From assembly GCA_963798805.1 (NCBI GenBank), contig CAWCVC010000014.1:217727-281726 (forward strand): DNA of 64,000 nt. The letters are read 5' to 3'. The translations under genes were made by a program, and so were the position numbers. The notes under the pieces are model-generated. The model was not told the DNA's origin, made no database searches, and saw only the letters and a program-made list of their open reading frames with translations. The first letter of the stretch is position 1. Every line of letters starts with the position of its first letter. Below, one piece after another: positions 8,539 to 16,581 of this stretch. Source of the stretch: CAVZCK01 sp963798805. GTDB taxonomy: Bacteria > Pseudomonadota > Alphaproteobacteria > Rhizobiales > Rhodomicrobiaceae.

Positions 8539-9363
8539 TCATGCGACCAGCACCTGGGCCGCCTCAATGCGGTCGAGCCGTGCGAGAAAATCCGCTATGG
8601 GGGCCAGCGTCTCCTCCGGTCGCTCCAGATGCGGGGAGTGCTTACAGCCATCGAGGATCTCGACATCCAGCGGTGAATAGAGACCGTTTTTTAAGGCTTC
8701 GATCTGCGCCGGCGTGCCATATTGGTCGTCACGGCCCTGAATGGCGAGAACGGGCACGCGGATATAGGCGATCACATCCTCGATGTTCCATTCCTTGAAG
8801 CCGGGATCGAGCCAGGCGTCGTTCCAGCCGCGAAAGGCGTTTTCGACATGGGCGTGATGGCGGGCTAGCCGCTCGCGCAGATTGCCGGCCTCGTACTGGA
8901 CCTTTGCCTCGGCGATGGAAGCTAGGCCGGCCGGCTCGGTGAAAAAATGCGGAGAGATAAGGCAAAGGCCGCGAACGCGGAAATCCTCGACACTGCCCGC
9001 ATAGATCGCCGCAATCGATGCGCCGTCGCTATGGCCAAGCAGCACGCCATGTTTGAAACCGATCTCCGTCAGCAGCTTCAGGAGCACATCGACGGCCTCG
9101 CGGGTCATATAATCGAGCGGGCGCGGCAATGAGGCGGGATCGGACTTGCCATAGCCCGCGCGCGAATAGGCGAACACGCCATAGCCGGTACGTTCGGCTA
9201 ATCTTTCCGGGAAGTCTTTCCAAAGACCGACCGAGCCAAGCCCTTCATGCAGAAGCACCAAGGTCGGCGCGGCGCCAGGCGCGCGGCCCCAGCAGCGGCA
9301 CTCCAGCCTCACCCCATTAACTGCGATCCACCGCGGACTGCCGGGTTGCCAATCCCACCTCAT
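8539..9363 (-). CDS. Alpha/beta hydrolase of the box operon
   Basis: 274 residues with an alpha/beta-hydrolase fold: HEGLGS near the oxyanion position, the nucleophile elbow GHSDG with Ser112, an acid in the GRDDQYG segment, and His in the CKHSPHLERPEE segment. The ATG overlaps the stop of the upstream benzoate-CoA ligase (ATGA), so the two are translationally coupled. Genes of this type recur in box clusters, but their substrate is not established; a benzoate ester or a CoA-thioester by-product is possible. Operon membership is the main clue. Confidence 0.85.
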   Translation of the reverse strand: MRWDWQPGSPRWIAVNGVRLECRCWGRAPGAAPTLVLLHEGLGSVGLWKDFPERLAERTGYGVFAYSRAGYGKSDPASLPRPLDYMTREAVDVLLKLLTEIGFKHGVLLGHSDGASIAAIYAGSVEDFRVRGLCLISPHFFTEPAGLASIAEAKVQYEAGNLRERLARHHAHVENAFRGWNDAWLDPGFKEWNIEDVIAYIRVPVLAIQGRDDQYGTPAQIEALKNGLYSPLDVEILDGCKHSPHLERPEETLAPIADFLARLDRIEAAQVLVA

Positions 9364-10982
9364 AGCGGCTTTCCCTCCATCTCGCGCAATTTAAAGCGCT
9401 GGATCTTGCCGGTTGCCGTTTTCGGCAGGTCATCGACAAGCTGAATCCAGCGGGGGTATTTCCATTTACCGATCCGCTCTTTCGCGTGCTCTTTGAGTGC
9501 TTCGGCGAGATCGGGGCTGGAGTCACCCTTTTTCAGCACGACATAGGCTTTCGGCTTTTCGAGCCCGTCCTCGTCTTGCGCAGGAATGACCGCACATTCA
9601 AGGACAGAAGGGTGCGAGATCAGCGCCTGCTCGACCTCGAAGGGCGCGACCCACATGCCGCTGACCTTGAACATGTCGTCGGTGCGGCCGCAATAAATCA
9701 GCCGCCCATCCCCGCGAAGCTCATACTTGTCGCCTGTCCTGGTCCATAAGCCTTCGAAGGTCGTGCGGCTCTTCTCGCGCTTGTTCCAATAACCGTCCGC
9801 CGCCGACGGCCCGTTCACCAGGAGTTCGCCAATGCCGCCAACCTCCACAGCGTGGCCATGCTCGTTGACAAGCCGCAGCTCATAACCAGGCACCGCCGTC
9901 CCTGATGTGCCCAGCACAACATCGCCGGGGCGATTGGAGAGAAAGATGTGCAGCATCTCGGTCGAGCCGACGCCGTCGAGAATGTCCACGCCGACGATCT
10001 CTTTCCAGCGCGCGCCAACCTCGGCCGGCAGCGCCTCGCCTGCGGAGATGCAGCGTCGCAGCCGTTTGAAGCCCTGCGGGCGCTTGCCTGCAAAGGCCGC
10101 CAGCATGGCAGCGTAGAGCGTCGGCACGCCGCAGAAGATGGTCGGTTGAGTCTCTCGCATGACCGCACATACGGCATCGGGCGTCGGTCGGCCGGCGAGG
10201 AGCACCGTCGTGGCGCCGACCGCCATCGGAAAGGTCATGGCGTTGCCGAGCCCGTAGGCAAAGAATAGCTTCGCAGCGGAATAAACGACATCGTCCGGCT
10301 CGATGCCCAGCACCTGAAGCCCGTAAGCGTCCGATGTCGCCTTGAGGCTCCCATGCACATGCCGCACGCCTTTCGGTGCCCCGGTCGAACCTGAAGAATA
10401 GAGCCAGAAGGCGCATTCATCAGGCGAAACGGCTATTGCAGGCCGCGGCGGCGACGCCGCCAATTCCTCCGCGAAGGATAGATATTTTGATTGGTGCGCA
10501 GACCTTGCAGGGCCGCTGCCGAACAGCCGACCAAATAGCGTCCCGCCATCGCGCGTACCCTGCAGCCCGATGACGAACACCACCTGAATGAAGGTGTTGT
10601 CCGCGAGTGCGGGTTCCACAACTGGCAAAAGCTCTTGGGACACGAAAAGCGCACGCGCTCGGCTGTCCTCTAGGGTGACCTTATAGAGGTTGGTGGAGAG
10701 GAGCGTATTGAGTGGAATCGGAATAATGCCTGCCTTTAGACCGCCCCAGAAGATCACAGGAAACTCGATCTGATCTAACACCAGCATCGCAGCCCGGTCT
10801 TCCGCCCTCAGGCCGAAGCGCTCGTAAAGCGCCGCCATGCGGTCCGATTGCGCCGCAAGCTCGCCGTAGGTCAGTCTGCGCGCTGCTTCTCCGACCTCGA
10901 CGAAAGCCGCCTTGGTGGCCTTTTCCCCGTATCGGTGACGATCGACGAAATAGACGGCAGCGTTCCCATTCGTTTCGGGCAT
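9360..10982 (-). CDS. bclA: Benzoate-CoA ligase
   Basis: ANL-superfamily acyl-CoA synthetase of 540 residues from MPETNGNAAVYFVDRH at 10982, where a strong GGAGGAG lies eight bases upstream; the longer frame to 11150 crosses the promoter. The ATP-binding loop YSSGSTGAPKGVRH is at about residues 195-208 and the adenylate-forming motif TGDKYE and catalytic-lysine region TATGKIQRFKL are present. It activates benzoate to benzoyl-CoA with ATP and CoA, the entry step of the box pathway. First gene of the operon, preceded by two BoxR-type sites. Close relatives use 2-aminobenzoate or halobenzoates, so exact specificity is inferred from context. Confidence 0.92.
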   Translation of the reverse strand: MPETNGNAAVYFVDRHRYGEKATKAAFVEVGEAARRLTYGELAAQSDRMAALYERFGLRAEDRAAMLVLDQIEFPVIFWGGLKAGIIPIPLNTLLSTNLYKVTLEDSRARALFVSQELLPVVEPALADNTFIQVVFVIGLQGTRDGGTLFGRLFGSGPARSAHQSKYLSFAEELAASPPRPAIAVSPDECAFWLYSSGSTGAPKGVRHVHGSLKATSDAYGLQVLGIEPDDVVYSAAKLFFAYGLGNAMTFPMAVGATTVLLAGRPTPDAVCAVMRETQPTIFCGVPTLYAAMLAAFAGKRPQGFKRLRRCISAGEALPAEVGARWKEIVGVDILDGVGSTEMLHIFLSNRPGDVVLGTSGTAVPGYELRLVNEHGHAVEVGGIGELLVNGPSAADGYWNKREKSRTTFEGLWTRTGDKYELRGDGRLIYCGRTDDMFKVSGMWVAPFEVEQALISHPSVLECAVIPAQDEDGLEKPKAYVVLKKGDSSPDLAEALKEHAKERIGKWKYPRWIQLVDDLPKTATGKIQRFKLREMEGKPL

Positions 10983-11111
10983 AGATCTCCTCCCACTGTC
11001 CGGCGATGCCGCTCTTAATTGGGGCCTTACCGGTGCGATTGCGCCTTCTGGCAGGAAGCGCGAACGGAGGTCTGCTCCCCCTATGCGCCATAGTGCATCT
11101 TCGTCGGATGA

Positions 11112-11138
11112 GATGCAATATAATACCAATAATTGGTA
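11112..11138. promoter_or_regulatory. Secondary BoxR-like site plus inverted repeat in the ligase promoter
   Basis: GATGCAATATAAT (11112-11124) is identical to 13 bases of the boxR operator but ends AC instead of GC. It abuts a perfect inverted repeat, TACCAAT-A-ATTGGTA (11124-11138). On the minus strand TATTAT here could be the -10 of the ligase operon, which would place the site over the core promoter. Confidence 0.5.
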
Positions 11139-11207
11139 CCAGAGCAGCACAATCGAGACAGGCTAACCAGGTTTCTCGCCGGCTGACGCTGTCGATCGAA
11201 ACGGTTA

Positions 11208-11221
11208 TGCATTTTCTTGCA
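11208..11221. promoter_or_regulatory. BoxR operator TGCA-N6-TGCA upstream of the benzoate operon
   Basis: TGCA at 11208-11211 and 11218-11221 with a six-base spacer. On the minus strand it reads TGATGCAAGAAAATGCA, matching the boxR-promoter site at 14 of 17 positions (shared form TGATGCAANNNAATGCA). It lies 226 bp before the ligase start. Confidence 0.65.
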
Positions 11222-11337
11222 TCATGCTCTCCTTGGGATGATGCCATGCTGAATTTGGTTCGTGGGCCATCTCAGGCGGCCGCGTCAGATATTGGGTGAA
11301 ACAAGCCGCCTTCAACGGGGCATTGGTGGGAGGAAAA

Positions 11338-11418
11338 ATGACCGGACTTTTCAAGCGGTGGCTGTTCAGCACAGCAGCACCGGCCTGCAATGACGAGGCG
11401 ACCGTCGGCGCTTATTGA
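11338..11418 (+). CDS. Possible 26-residue peptide, unknown
   Basis: ATG at 11338 is preceded by GGGAGGAAAA, a good ribosome-binding site, and opens a 26-codon frame starting MTGLFKRWLF. No homology is recognised. It may be the start of a truncated gene: the following 11419-11697 contains no gene I can support. Confidence 0.25.
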   Translation: MTGLFKRWLFSTAAPACNDEATVGAY

Positions 11419-11712
11419 TCTGGGGACGAAAAAGACCCCAAGAACGGCATCAGAGCCGCGCCCGAAGGCCAGCAGACTTCAGATGTGCCTTTGCGAGATG
11501 GATTGATGCGCCAGAAGATGACAATGGCACCCGTTATCTGAAAGTACCGCTGAATACGCTTTGGACTTCTTGAGCGTCGGTTTTCCGGCGTGGCGCGCGC
11601 CGGATTTCAGCCCTGAATGCGTCGAAAATGCCTATCGGTCAACACAGTAAGGGCACGAAACTATTGTTAGCTAGAGTGTCGGGCTGACGACGGGGCTTTG
11701 GCGGGGGCAGGG
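11419..11712. other. Gene-free stretch
   Basis: No start with a credible ribosome-binding site and no family match. A short open run on the plus strand at about 11470-11573 (containing RWIDAPEDDNGTRYLKVP) looks protein-like but has no start; it may be a gene remnant. Confidence 0.4.
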
Positions 11713-12066
11713 ATGCGCTGGGCTAACTTATTCTTTTGCTATCTGTTTTTGGCGGTCACTTTCGCAGGAACTGGCGCGCCGCTTCTCGCCGCCGATCTCA
11801 AGGCGCCGCATCAGACCTATCCGGACGACCGCCCATACTCTGGCAATGCGCGGAAAGAACGGAATGTGGCGGAATTCTGCTACGGGCAGCGCCAGATCTG
11901 CCGCAAGATCTGCTACCTGCACTCCCGTTTTGAGGACCGTTTCGACGGCTGCCCCGATTCATGCGAGAGCCGTGAGATCCGTTGCATTAGGACTGGCTGC
12001 TATAGGTGGACGGAGCCAGAATTCCTGATCGCCGAGCGTTTTGGCGGATATCGCTGCGCTCAATGA
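11713..12066 (+). CDS. Small secreted cysteine-rich protein of unknown function
   Basis: From ATG at 11713 (MRWANLFFCYLFLAV) the 117-residue product has a clear Sec signal peptide ending near LLAADL. The mature part has at least eight cysteines in a compact pattern (FCYGQRQICRKICYL, GCPDSCESREIRCIRTGCY), suggesting disulfides in the periplasm. Similar short proteins are, to my memory, conserved hypotheticals in Rhizobiales; I assign no function. The longer frame beginning at 11698 has a TTG start and is less likely. Confidence 0.6.
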   Translation: MRWANLFFCYLFLAVTFAGTGAPLLAADLKAPHQTYPDDRPYSGNARKERNVAEFCYGQRQICRKICYLHSRFEDRFDGCPDSCESREIRCIRTGCYRWTEPEFLIAERFGGYRCAQ

Positions 12067-12443
12067 TCGTCGGCCGGTCTGTCTGGATGAACGCCCTGAG
12101 CGCGACCGCTGGATGGCAGAGTAGCTTTTCGCAAGCCGCAGGCCGGGCTCATCGTTCGGCCTGCGCGCTCTTTGCGCGGGACGACAACTCACCGTCCAAT
12201 CTTCTCGTCACCGGTCGAGCAAGGTGCCAGTGGGTCTCGCCTTTCTTCGGACGATCTCCGGGATCGCGGTCACTTACAGAACTGCCCGCTTGGCCGAACT
12301 CGCTGCCCAACGCCGCTGAACCACTCCGCGGAGCGCGCCAAAAACAACGAAACTATTCCCCTCGTTGGCGTGGCACATTGGTGGCCGAAGCTTTAAGGCT
12401 TCCTGTAACGTGAGGGGCAACTCCGTCCGTGAAGGAGCTCTGA
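12067..12443. other. Intergenic region with MerR-type promoter dyad
   Basis: No gene is supported. Just before the MerR gene lie a GAAGC...GCTTC dyad (12387-12402) and CCTGTAACGTGAGG (12402-12415), an arrangement like the dyad spacers that MerR-family activators bind. This fits autoregulation but is inferred. Confidence 0.35.
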
Positions 12444-12893
12444 ATGACCTCCAAGATCGGCGAACTGGCGCGGTACACGGATACCAGTCCCCCCACCAGC
12501 CGGTACTACGAAGAGATTGATCTATTGCCGGCGCCGGCACGATGTTCCGGCGGTCAGCGACGCTATGGCGAAGAAGACCGCAGACGGCTGACATTCATCC
12601 GGCAATGCCGAGCATTCGGTTTTTCCATCGAGCAGGTCCGTGCGCTGCTCATCCTGATCGAAGATGGCAATCGGTCATGCACGGAGGCCCGCGCCATCGC
12701 GGTCGATCATCTTGCGGTGGTTCGGAAGAAGCTGGCTGAATTGAAGCGGCTTAAACGCAATCTCGCCGAGTTCATCCGGCGCTGCGACGCCCTCTGCTGC
12801 GGCGGTCCGGCGCCCGACTGCGTGATCCTCAAGGACATGGCGAAATCCACCTGCGGTGCCCGGATGCAGACGGCCACGAGCAAAGGCCGCTGA
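12444..12893 (+). CDS. MerR-family regulator with metal-type cysteines
   Basis: 149 residues. The N-terminal MerR winged helix-turn-helix is clear (IGELARYTDTSPPTSRYYEEIDLLP, then RRYGEEDRRRLTFIRQCRAFGFS), followed by the dimerisation helix. Cysteines sit where metal- or redox-sensing MerR proteins carry them: Cys in NRSCTEARA, then DALCCGGPAPDC near the C-terminus. Such proteins activate by untwisting a 19-20-bp promoter spacer. No exporter or reductase gene lies beside it in intact form, so the inducer is unknown; a heavy-metal or thiol-reactive signal is the best guess. Confidence 0.82.
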   Translation: MTSKIGELARYTDTSPPTSRYYEEIDLLPAPARCSGGQRRYGEEDRRRLTFIRQCRAFGFSIEQVRALLILIEDGNRSCTEARAIAVDHLAVVRKKLAELKRLKRNLAEFIRRCDALCCGGPAPDCVILKDMAKSTCGARMQTATSKGR

Positions 12894-13100
12894 TGAAGAC
12901 CGCTTTCATCTCTCTTCGGTTGCCGCATTTCTCAAGATAGCCGCTGCGAGGCGCTGTGGGCGCCTATGGCAGCGTTTGTGTCGGCGCGTCGTTCCTCCGG
13001 CCACGGGAGGTTGGAGATGTCCGCCCGAACCTCAAGCAGCTTGAAGTCTTATCCTGGCAGCAGCAACGGATGCATGACCGTGGGCTAAGGGGCCGAAGAG

Positions 13101-13463
13101 ATGATCGAGATCATGAAGGAGAGCCAAGGCAAGGTTGTCGGTTTTCGCGCGAGCGGAAAGCTGACGGTCAACGACTATCATCAGGTGCTCGGCCCCGCGC
13201 TCAATCGACTTTCGCATCAGTTCGAGACGTTTCGTGCCCTCTTCTACATGGATGCGAATTTCGATGGTTGGGAGCTGCCGGCCGCGTGGGCGAATACGAA
13301 GCTTGATGTTCGATACCGGGGCGAGCTTGAAAAGGTCGCGGTCGTTGGCGCACCCGCCTGGGAGGAGTGGTGCGTTAGGCTGGCGCGTTGGGTGATGAAG
13401 GGCGAGCTGCGCACCTTCCCGGCAGATCGGCTCAATGAGGCGTGGGACTGGATCAAATCCTAG
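13101..13463 (+). CDS. SpoIIAA-like (STAS-related) protein
   Basis: 120 residues with the pattern of the SpoIIAA-like/DUF3478 family: a beta-rich start (VVGFRASGKLTVNDYHQVLGPAL), the central FRALFYMDANFDGWELPAAW, then VAVVGAPAWEEWCVRLARWVMKGELRTFPADRLNEAWDWI. Family members are small cytosolic proteins suspected of lipid or anion binding; their role is not settled. It stands about 200 bp after merR and 40 bp before the broken DUF1326 gene, and such genes commonly occur together in alphaproteobacteria. Confidence 0.8.
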   Translation: MIEIMKESQGKVVGFRASGKLTVNDYHQVLGPALNRLSHQFETFRALFYMDANFDGWELPAAWANTKLDVRYRGELEKVAVVGAPAWEEWCVRLARWVMKGELRTFPADRLNEAWDWIKS

Positions 13464-13503
13464 CCCCCCTATCGCACGGCAAAGTAACCATCAGGAGGAA
13501 AAT

Positions 13504-13984
13504 ATGCCGGAGATTCAATGGGCGTTAAGAGGCCGTGAATTCGTCAACTGCAATTGTGCATATGGATGCCCCTTGCCAATTCAACGCGCGGCCGACGCAC
13601 GGGGCTTGCGAAGCGGTTGCCGACTTTCTCATCGATCAAGGATTTCACGGCAGTACGGCTCTTGATGATCTGAGCTTCCTCCTCATCGTACGCCGGCCCG
13701 GAGCCATCCATGAGGGAGGTGGTGAAGCGGTCGCCGCGACCGATGAGCGGGCAAGGCCTGATCAGCGCGCTCTTACGTATCATCAGCGGCGAAGATACCG
13801 AACCCGGCGCAACGGTTTCCAGGTGTTCTCGACCACGCTCGATAAGGTTCATGATCCGATTTTCGCTCCCATCGACTTCCAGGTCGATGTTGACGCACGC
13901 CGGGCGCGACTCGTCGTGCCAGGCATCACCGAAGGCCGCGACGAGCCCATCGTCAATCCGGTGACCGGTAAAGAGCACCATGTG
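13504..13984 (+). pseudogene. DUF1326 protein remnant, several frameshifts and lost C-terminus
   Basis: ATG at 13504 follows AGGAGGAAAAT. The product begins MPEIQWALRGREFVNCNCAYGCP, the hallmark N-terminus of DUF1326 proteins. An extra T at about 13573 moves the family sequence CQFNARPTHGACEAVADFL into another frame. ISALLRIISGEDTEPGATV lies in a third frame, then FQVFSTTLDKVHDPIFAP returns to the second. After VNPVTGKEHH the sequence runs directly into the middle of a DUF2182 gene, so a deletion removed the DUF1326 C-terminus. Too many lesions are present for a single sequencing error; it is a true pseudogene. Confidence 0.82.
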
Positions 13985-14168
13985 GACGGTGATGATGATC
14001 GGCATGATCACGCTCTCCGTGGCACCAATGGTCCTGATTTACGCCTGGGTCGGCCGGCACGCGGCGTGTCAAGGCAAGCCGCCGGCGGCAAGCGGCTTCT
14101 TTGCCGGGGGCTATCTGCTTGCATGGACGGGCTTCTCCCTCTTTGCCACCTTCGGGCGATGGGCGTGA
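13980..14168 (+). pseudogene. DUF2182 membrane protein fragment
   Basis: MWTVMMIGMITLSVAPMVLIYAWVG and FFAGGYLLAWTGFSLFATFGRWA match the central transmembrane part of DUF2182 proteins, which are usually encoded directly after DUF1326. Both the N-terminal and C-terminal parts are missing; a stop at 14166 truncates it and degraded coding sequence runs to the IS256 insertion at 14218. Confidence 0.72.
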
Positions 14169-14217
14169 GAGCGCGCGGCGCTGTTCCGCAGCGAAAGCTA
14201 AGCTCGGCTGCAGATGG

Positions 14218-15680
14218 GGTAGCGTCGCGATGTATGTTGGAAATTGATTTGGCGCGGTCTCCGGCGGGCTGAACGTAGCGGATCAGGCGGCGAGGTCAAT
14301 TGGCAGATCGGCCGGCTTCACAGCCAGCGTCTTCCAGCCATCGACTTTCCGCATACTGATCTGTCCGGAGGCGACCAGCGCCCAGAACATCATGGCCGCG
14401 GTTTCGGCCGAAGGCAGCACGGTTTGCGTTTTGATCCGGCGCTTGAATTCCTCGTGCAGCCGTTCGATCGCATTGGTCGTGCGCGCGCTTTTCCATTGGC
14501 TGACCGGCAATCTGGTGAAGGTAAACAACCGGTTGCCGGCTTCCTCCAGGCACTCGGCGACGGCCTGGCAGCGCAATCGCCATTTACGCAGGAACGCCTT
14601 ACGCTTCTTCTCGATTTCATCCGCCGACGTTGCATAGATCATGTCATTGTAATCTGCCGAAACCTCCTCGCGCAGCCGTTCTGGTGCATGAGCGAGCAGA
14701 TTGCGGTGCTTATGCACGGTGCAGCGCTGGGTGGGCACATCGCTCCAGAGCTCGGCAAGCGCCCGCTCCAACCCCGAGCCACCATCGACGATCAGGAATT
14801 CCGGCTTGCGCAGGCCGCGCTTGATCAGATCGTCGAGCACGACCCGCCAGGCCTGCGCCGTCTCGCCGCCCATATTCTTCACTGCCAGCAACACTTTCTG
14901 GCCGTCGGCGCCAATGCCGAGCACGACGAGAAGGCAAATCGTCGTGGCCTTCTTATCGAGACGGACGCGCACGACGGTCCCATCCAGGATCAGCCGGACG
15001 ATGGGTTCGTCGGTCAGCAAGCGCTGGTTCCAGCTTTCCCAATCGGTCTTCACCTTCCGCCAGACCCGGCTGACCGTATCCTTGCTCACGGAGCCGCCGA
15101 ACAGCGCGCCAAGCGCTCGCCGGACACGTCGCGTGTTGGTCCCGGCCAGATAGGCGCCGGCAATCAGCGCGTCGGCGGCTTTCGTGCGCCGCTGGTAGGC
15201 GGGCAGCACCTTGCTACGCCATTCCGTTGTCTTACCATCCGGAGTCTCGATCCGAGCCCGAGGGACGCTGATCAGTGTCTCGCCGAAAGTTCCCATCAGC
15301 GACCGCGAGCGGTGACCATGGCGATGGCCCCGGAGCGGGCCGTCACCCGCGGTTTCGCCATCCGGCGTCTTTGATCGCGAACCGGGGCAAGCTTTGGCGC
15401 TCCGGGCATAGCGTGTCCGCGACAGCGCTTCATCGAGTTCCGCCTCGATCATCGCCTGGATGAAACCATGCACACGGTCGCGCACGGCGGTTTCGATCGG
15501 ATCGAACCAATCCTCAAAAAGCTGGGCGCTCGCCGTCGCCGCCGGCTGCTGGTCCGCGAGGTTTATGATATTGTTTGGCATAGCGTGGTCTCCACCGGCG
15601 CTTCAACGCCGGAATTGTTTTGGGTTGAACACCCGGAGACTACGCAACCTTCAATTTCCCACCATATCCGCGACGCTACC
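14218..15680 (-). mobile_element. IS256-family insertion sequence, copy 1, complete
   Basis: 1463 bp bounded by inverted repeats that begin GGTAGCGTCGCG on both ends (left 14218, right end reading CGCGACGCTACC at 15680) and remain similar for about 30 bp. An 8-bp target duplication GCAGATGG flanks it (14210-14217 and 15681-15688). It landed in already decayed DUF2182-related sequence. It is nearly identical to copy 2 at 48478-49937, from which it differs by a few bases and 3 nt in the left repeat. Confidence 0.95.
14283..15581 (-). CDS. IS256-family (mutator-type) transposase, copy 1
   Basis: 432 residues, full length, no stops. The DDE signature is visible: Asp in VRLILDGTVVRVRLD, Asp in EFLIVDGGSGLERAL, Glu in TTNAIERLHEEFKRRIK, with the CTVHKHRNL segment typical of the family between them. 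It cuts and circularises the element. Copy 1 has GIGADG and NQRLLTDE where copy 2 has GIRADG and NQRSLTDE. Both copies look intact, so active transposition is possible. Confidence 0.95.
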   Translation of the reverse strand: MPNNIINLADQQPAATASAQLFEDWFDPIETAVRDRVHGFIQAMIEAELDEALSRTRYARSAKACPGSRSKTPDGETAGDGPLRGHRHGHRSRSLMGTFGETLISVPRARIETPDGKTTEWRSKVLPAYQRRTKAADALIAGAYLAGTNTRRVRRALGALFGGSVSKDTVSRVWRKVKTDWESWNQRLLTDEPIVRLILDGTVVRVRLDKKATTICLLVVLGIGADGQKVLLAVKNMGGETAQAWRVVLDDLIKRGLRKPEFLIVDGGSGLERALAELWSDVPTQRCTVHKHRNLLAHAPERLREEVSADYNDMIYATSADEIEKKRKAFLRKWRLRCQAVAECLEEAGNRLFTFTRLPVSQWKSARTTNAIERLHEEFKRRIKTQTVLPSAETAAMMFWALVASGQISMRKVDGWKTLAVKPADLPIDLAA

Positions 15681-15857
15681 GCAGATGGTGGCCCAAGGAG
15701 CCTTTACATCTTCTGATCGCGGCTCGATGTCCGCCTCAACACCACCGACGCCCAATTATGCGATTGGGACTCGCAATCGTTATGCGGGAAGTGTCGGAAA
15801 TGCAGGCCTTCCCACGTCCTATGACGGTCTCTGACACGTTCTGAAAGGACCAATCCG

Positions 15858-16262
15858 ATGAGCAAGACTGTTGCACTTCTTATGGCAAGGCTGATCTTTG
15901 GCGGTGCTTTTGCCATGGCGGCGAGCTTCAAGTTTCTCGGGATCGGAGCAACCGCCAGCTATATCGCCTCGGCGGGGTTTCCGCTCGCGCTGGCGCTGGC
16001 CTGGATCGCCGCATTCTTCGAGAGCGCGCTCGCAATTGCTCTATGGACCGGCGCCTTCTTCTCAGAGGCGGCGCTTGTTGCCGCCGCCTATGTGTTGTTC
16101 CTGGCGTTCGCCTTCCATGGTCCATCGCATTGGAGCGGTAACCAGACGGAATTCGGATTCTTTGTGGATCATCTCACCTTCATTGCCGGCCTTCTGTTCG
16201 CAGCGGTTCATGGACCGGGTGACACTCTGGTCGTCCGCAGGCGTTCATTGGCGGCCGGATAA
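15858..16262 (+). CDS. DoxX-family membrane protein
   Basis: 134 residues, four predicted membrane segments (ALLMARLIFGGAFAMAASFKFLG; PLALALAWIAAFFESALAIALW; ALVAAAYVLFLAFAF; FVDHLTFIAGLLFAAV). The first-helix Arg-containing pattern and length fit the DoxX family. Members act in quinone-linked or thiol stress pathways in some bacteria, but here the function is only inferred. A GAAAGGACC ribosome-binding site precedes ATG 15858. It is separated from the DUF1326/DUF2182 remnants by IS256 and may once have belonged to the same locus. Confidence 0.78.
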   Translation: MSKTVALLMARLIFGGAFAMAASFKFLGIGATASYIASAGFPLALALAWIAAFFESALAIALWTGAFFSEAALVAAAYVLFLAFAFHGPSHWSGNQTEFGFFVDHLTFIAGLLFAAVHGPGDTLVVRRRSLAAG

Positions 16263-16581
16263 TCGCCGAACAATTCCCGCGGGCAAAAGACGCGGATCCC
16301 TTGTAAAGGGCCGGAATACGAAGGCCTTTGAGGCGAAGAGGAGAGCGTGAACGGGATTCAGTCACTGGCCCCGTCCTCCCTTCGCCGACCTGGCGCCCGA
16401 GAGCTCCTGCGCACGCGCCATGCTCAGTATGGTGACATTGTCGTTGCGCGGAGTGGTGCTTTTTGCGTTTGCAATGGAAACACTGTGTTCGCTTTGATAA
16501 GCCAACCGTTTGTTGGAGGGAGTGGCCTGATCTCGTTCGAAGAGCCGAGAATGATATTTTTCTGCCCTGCTGGGAGCTTCA
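16263..16581. other. Gene-free stretch before the membrane glycosyltransferase
   Basis: No gene recognised. The sequence is less GC-rich towards 16450-16570 and presumably holds the promoter of the following gene. Confidence 0.4.

Noticed and set aside
14244..15374. A 376-codon plus-strand open frame inside IS256 copy 1 (and its twin at 48501-49631)
   Set aside because: It is the exact antisense of the transposase gene; high GC keeps the opposite strand free of stops. No ribosome-binding site or family resemblance.
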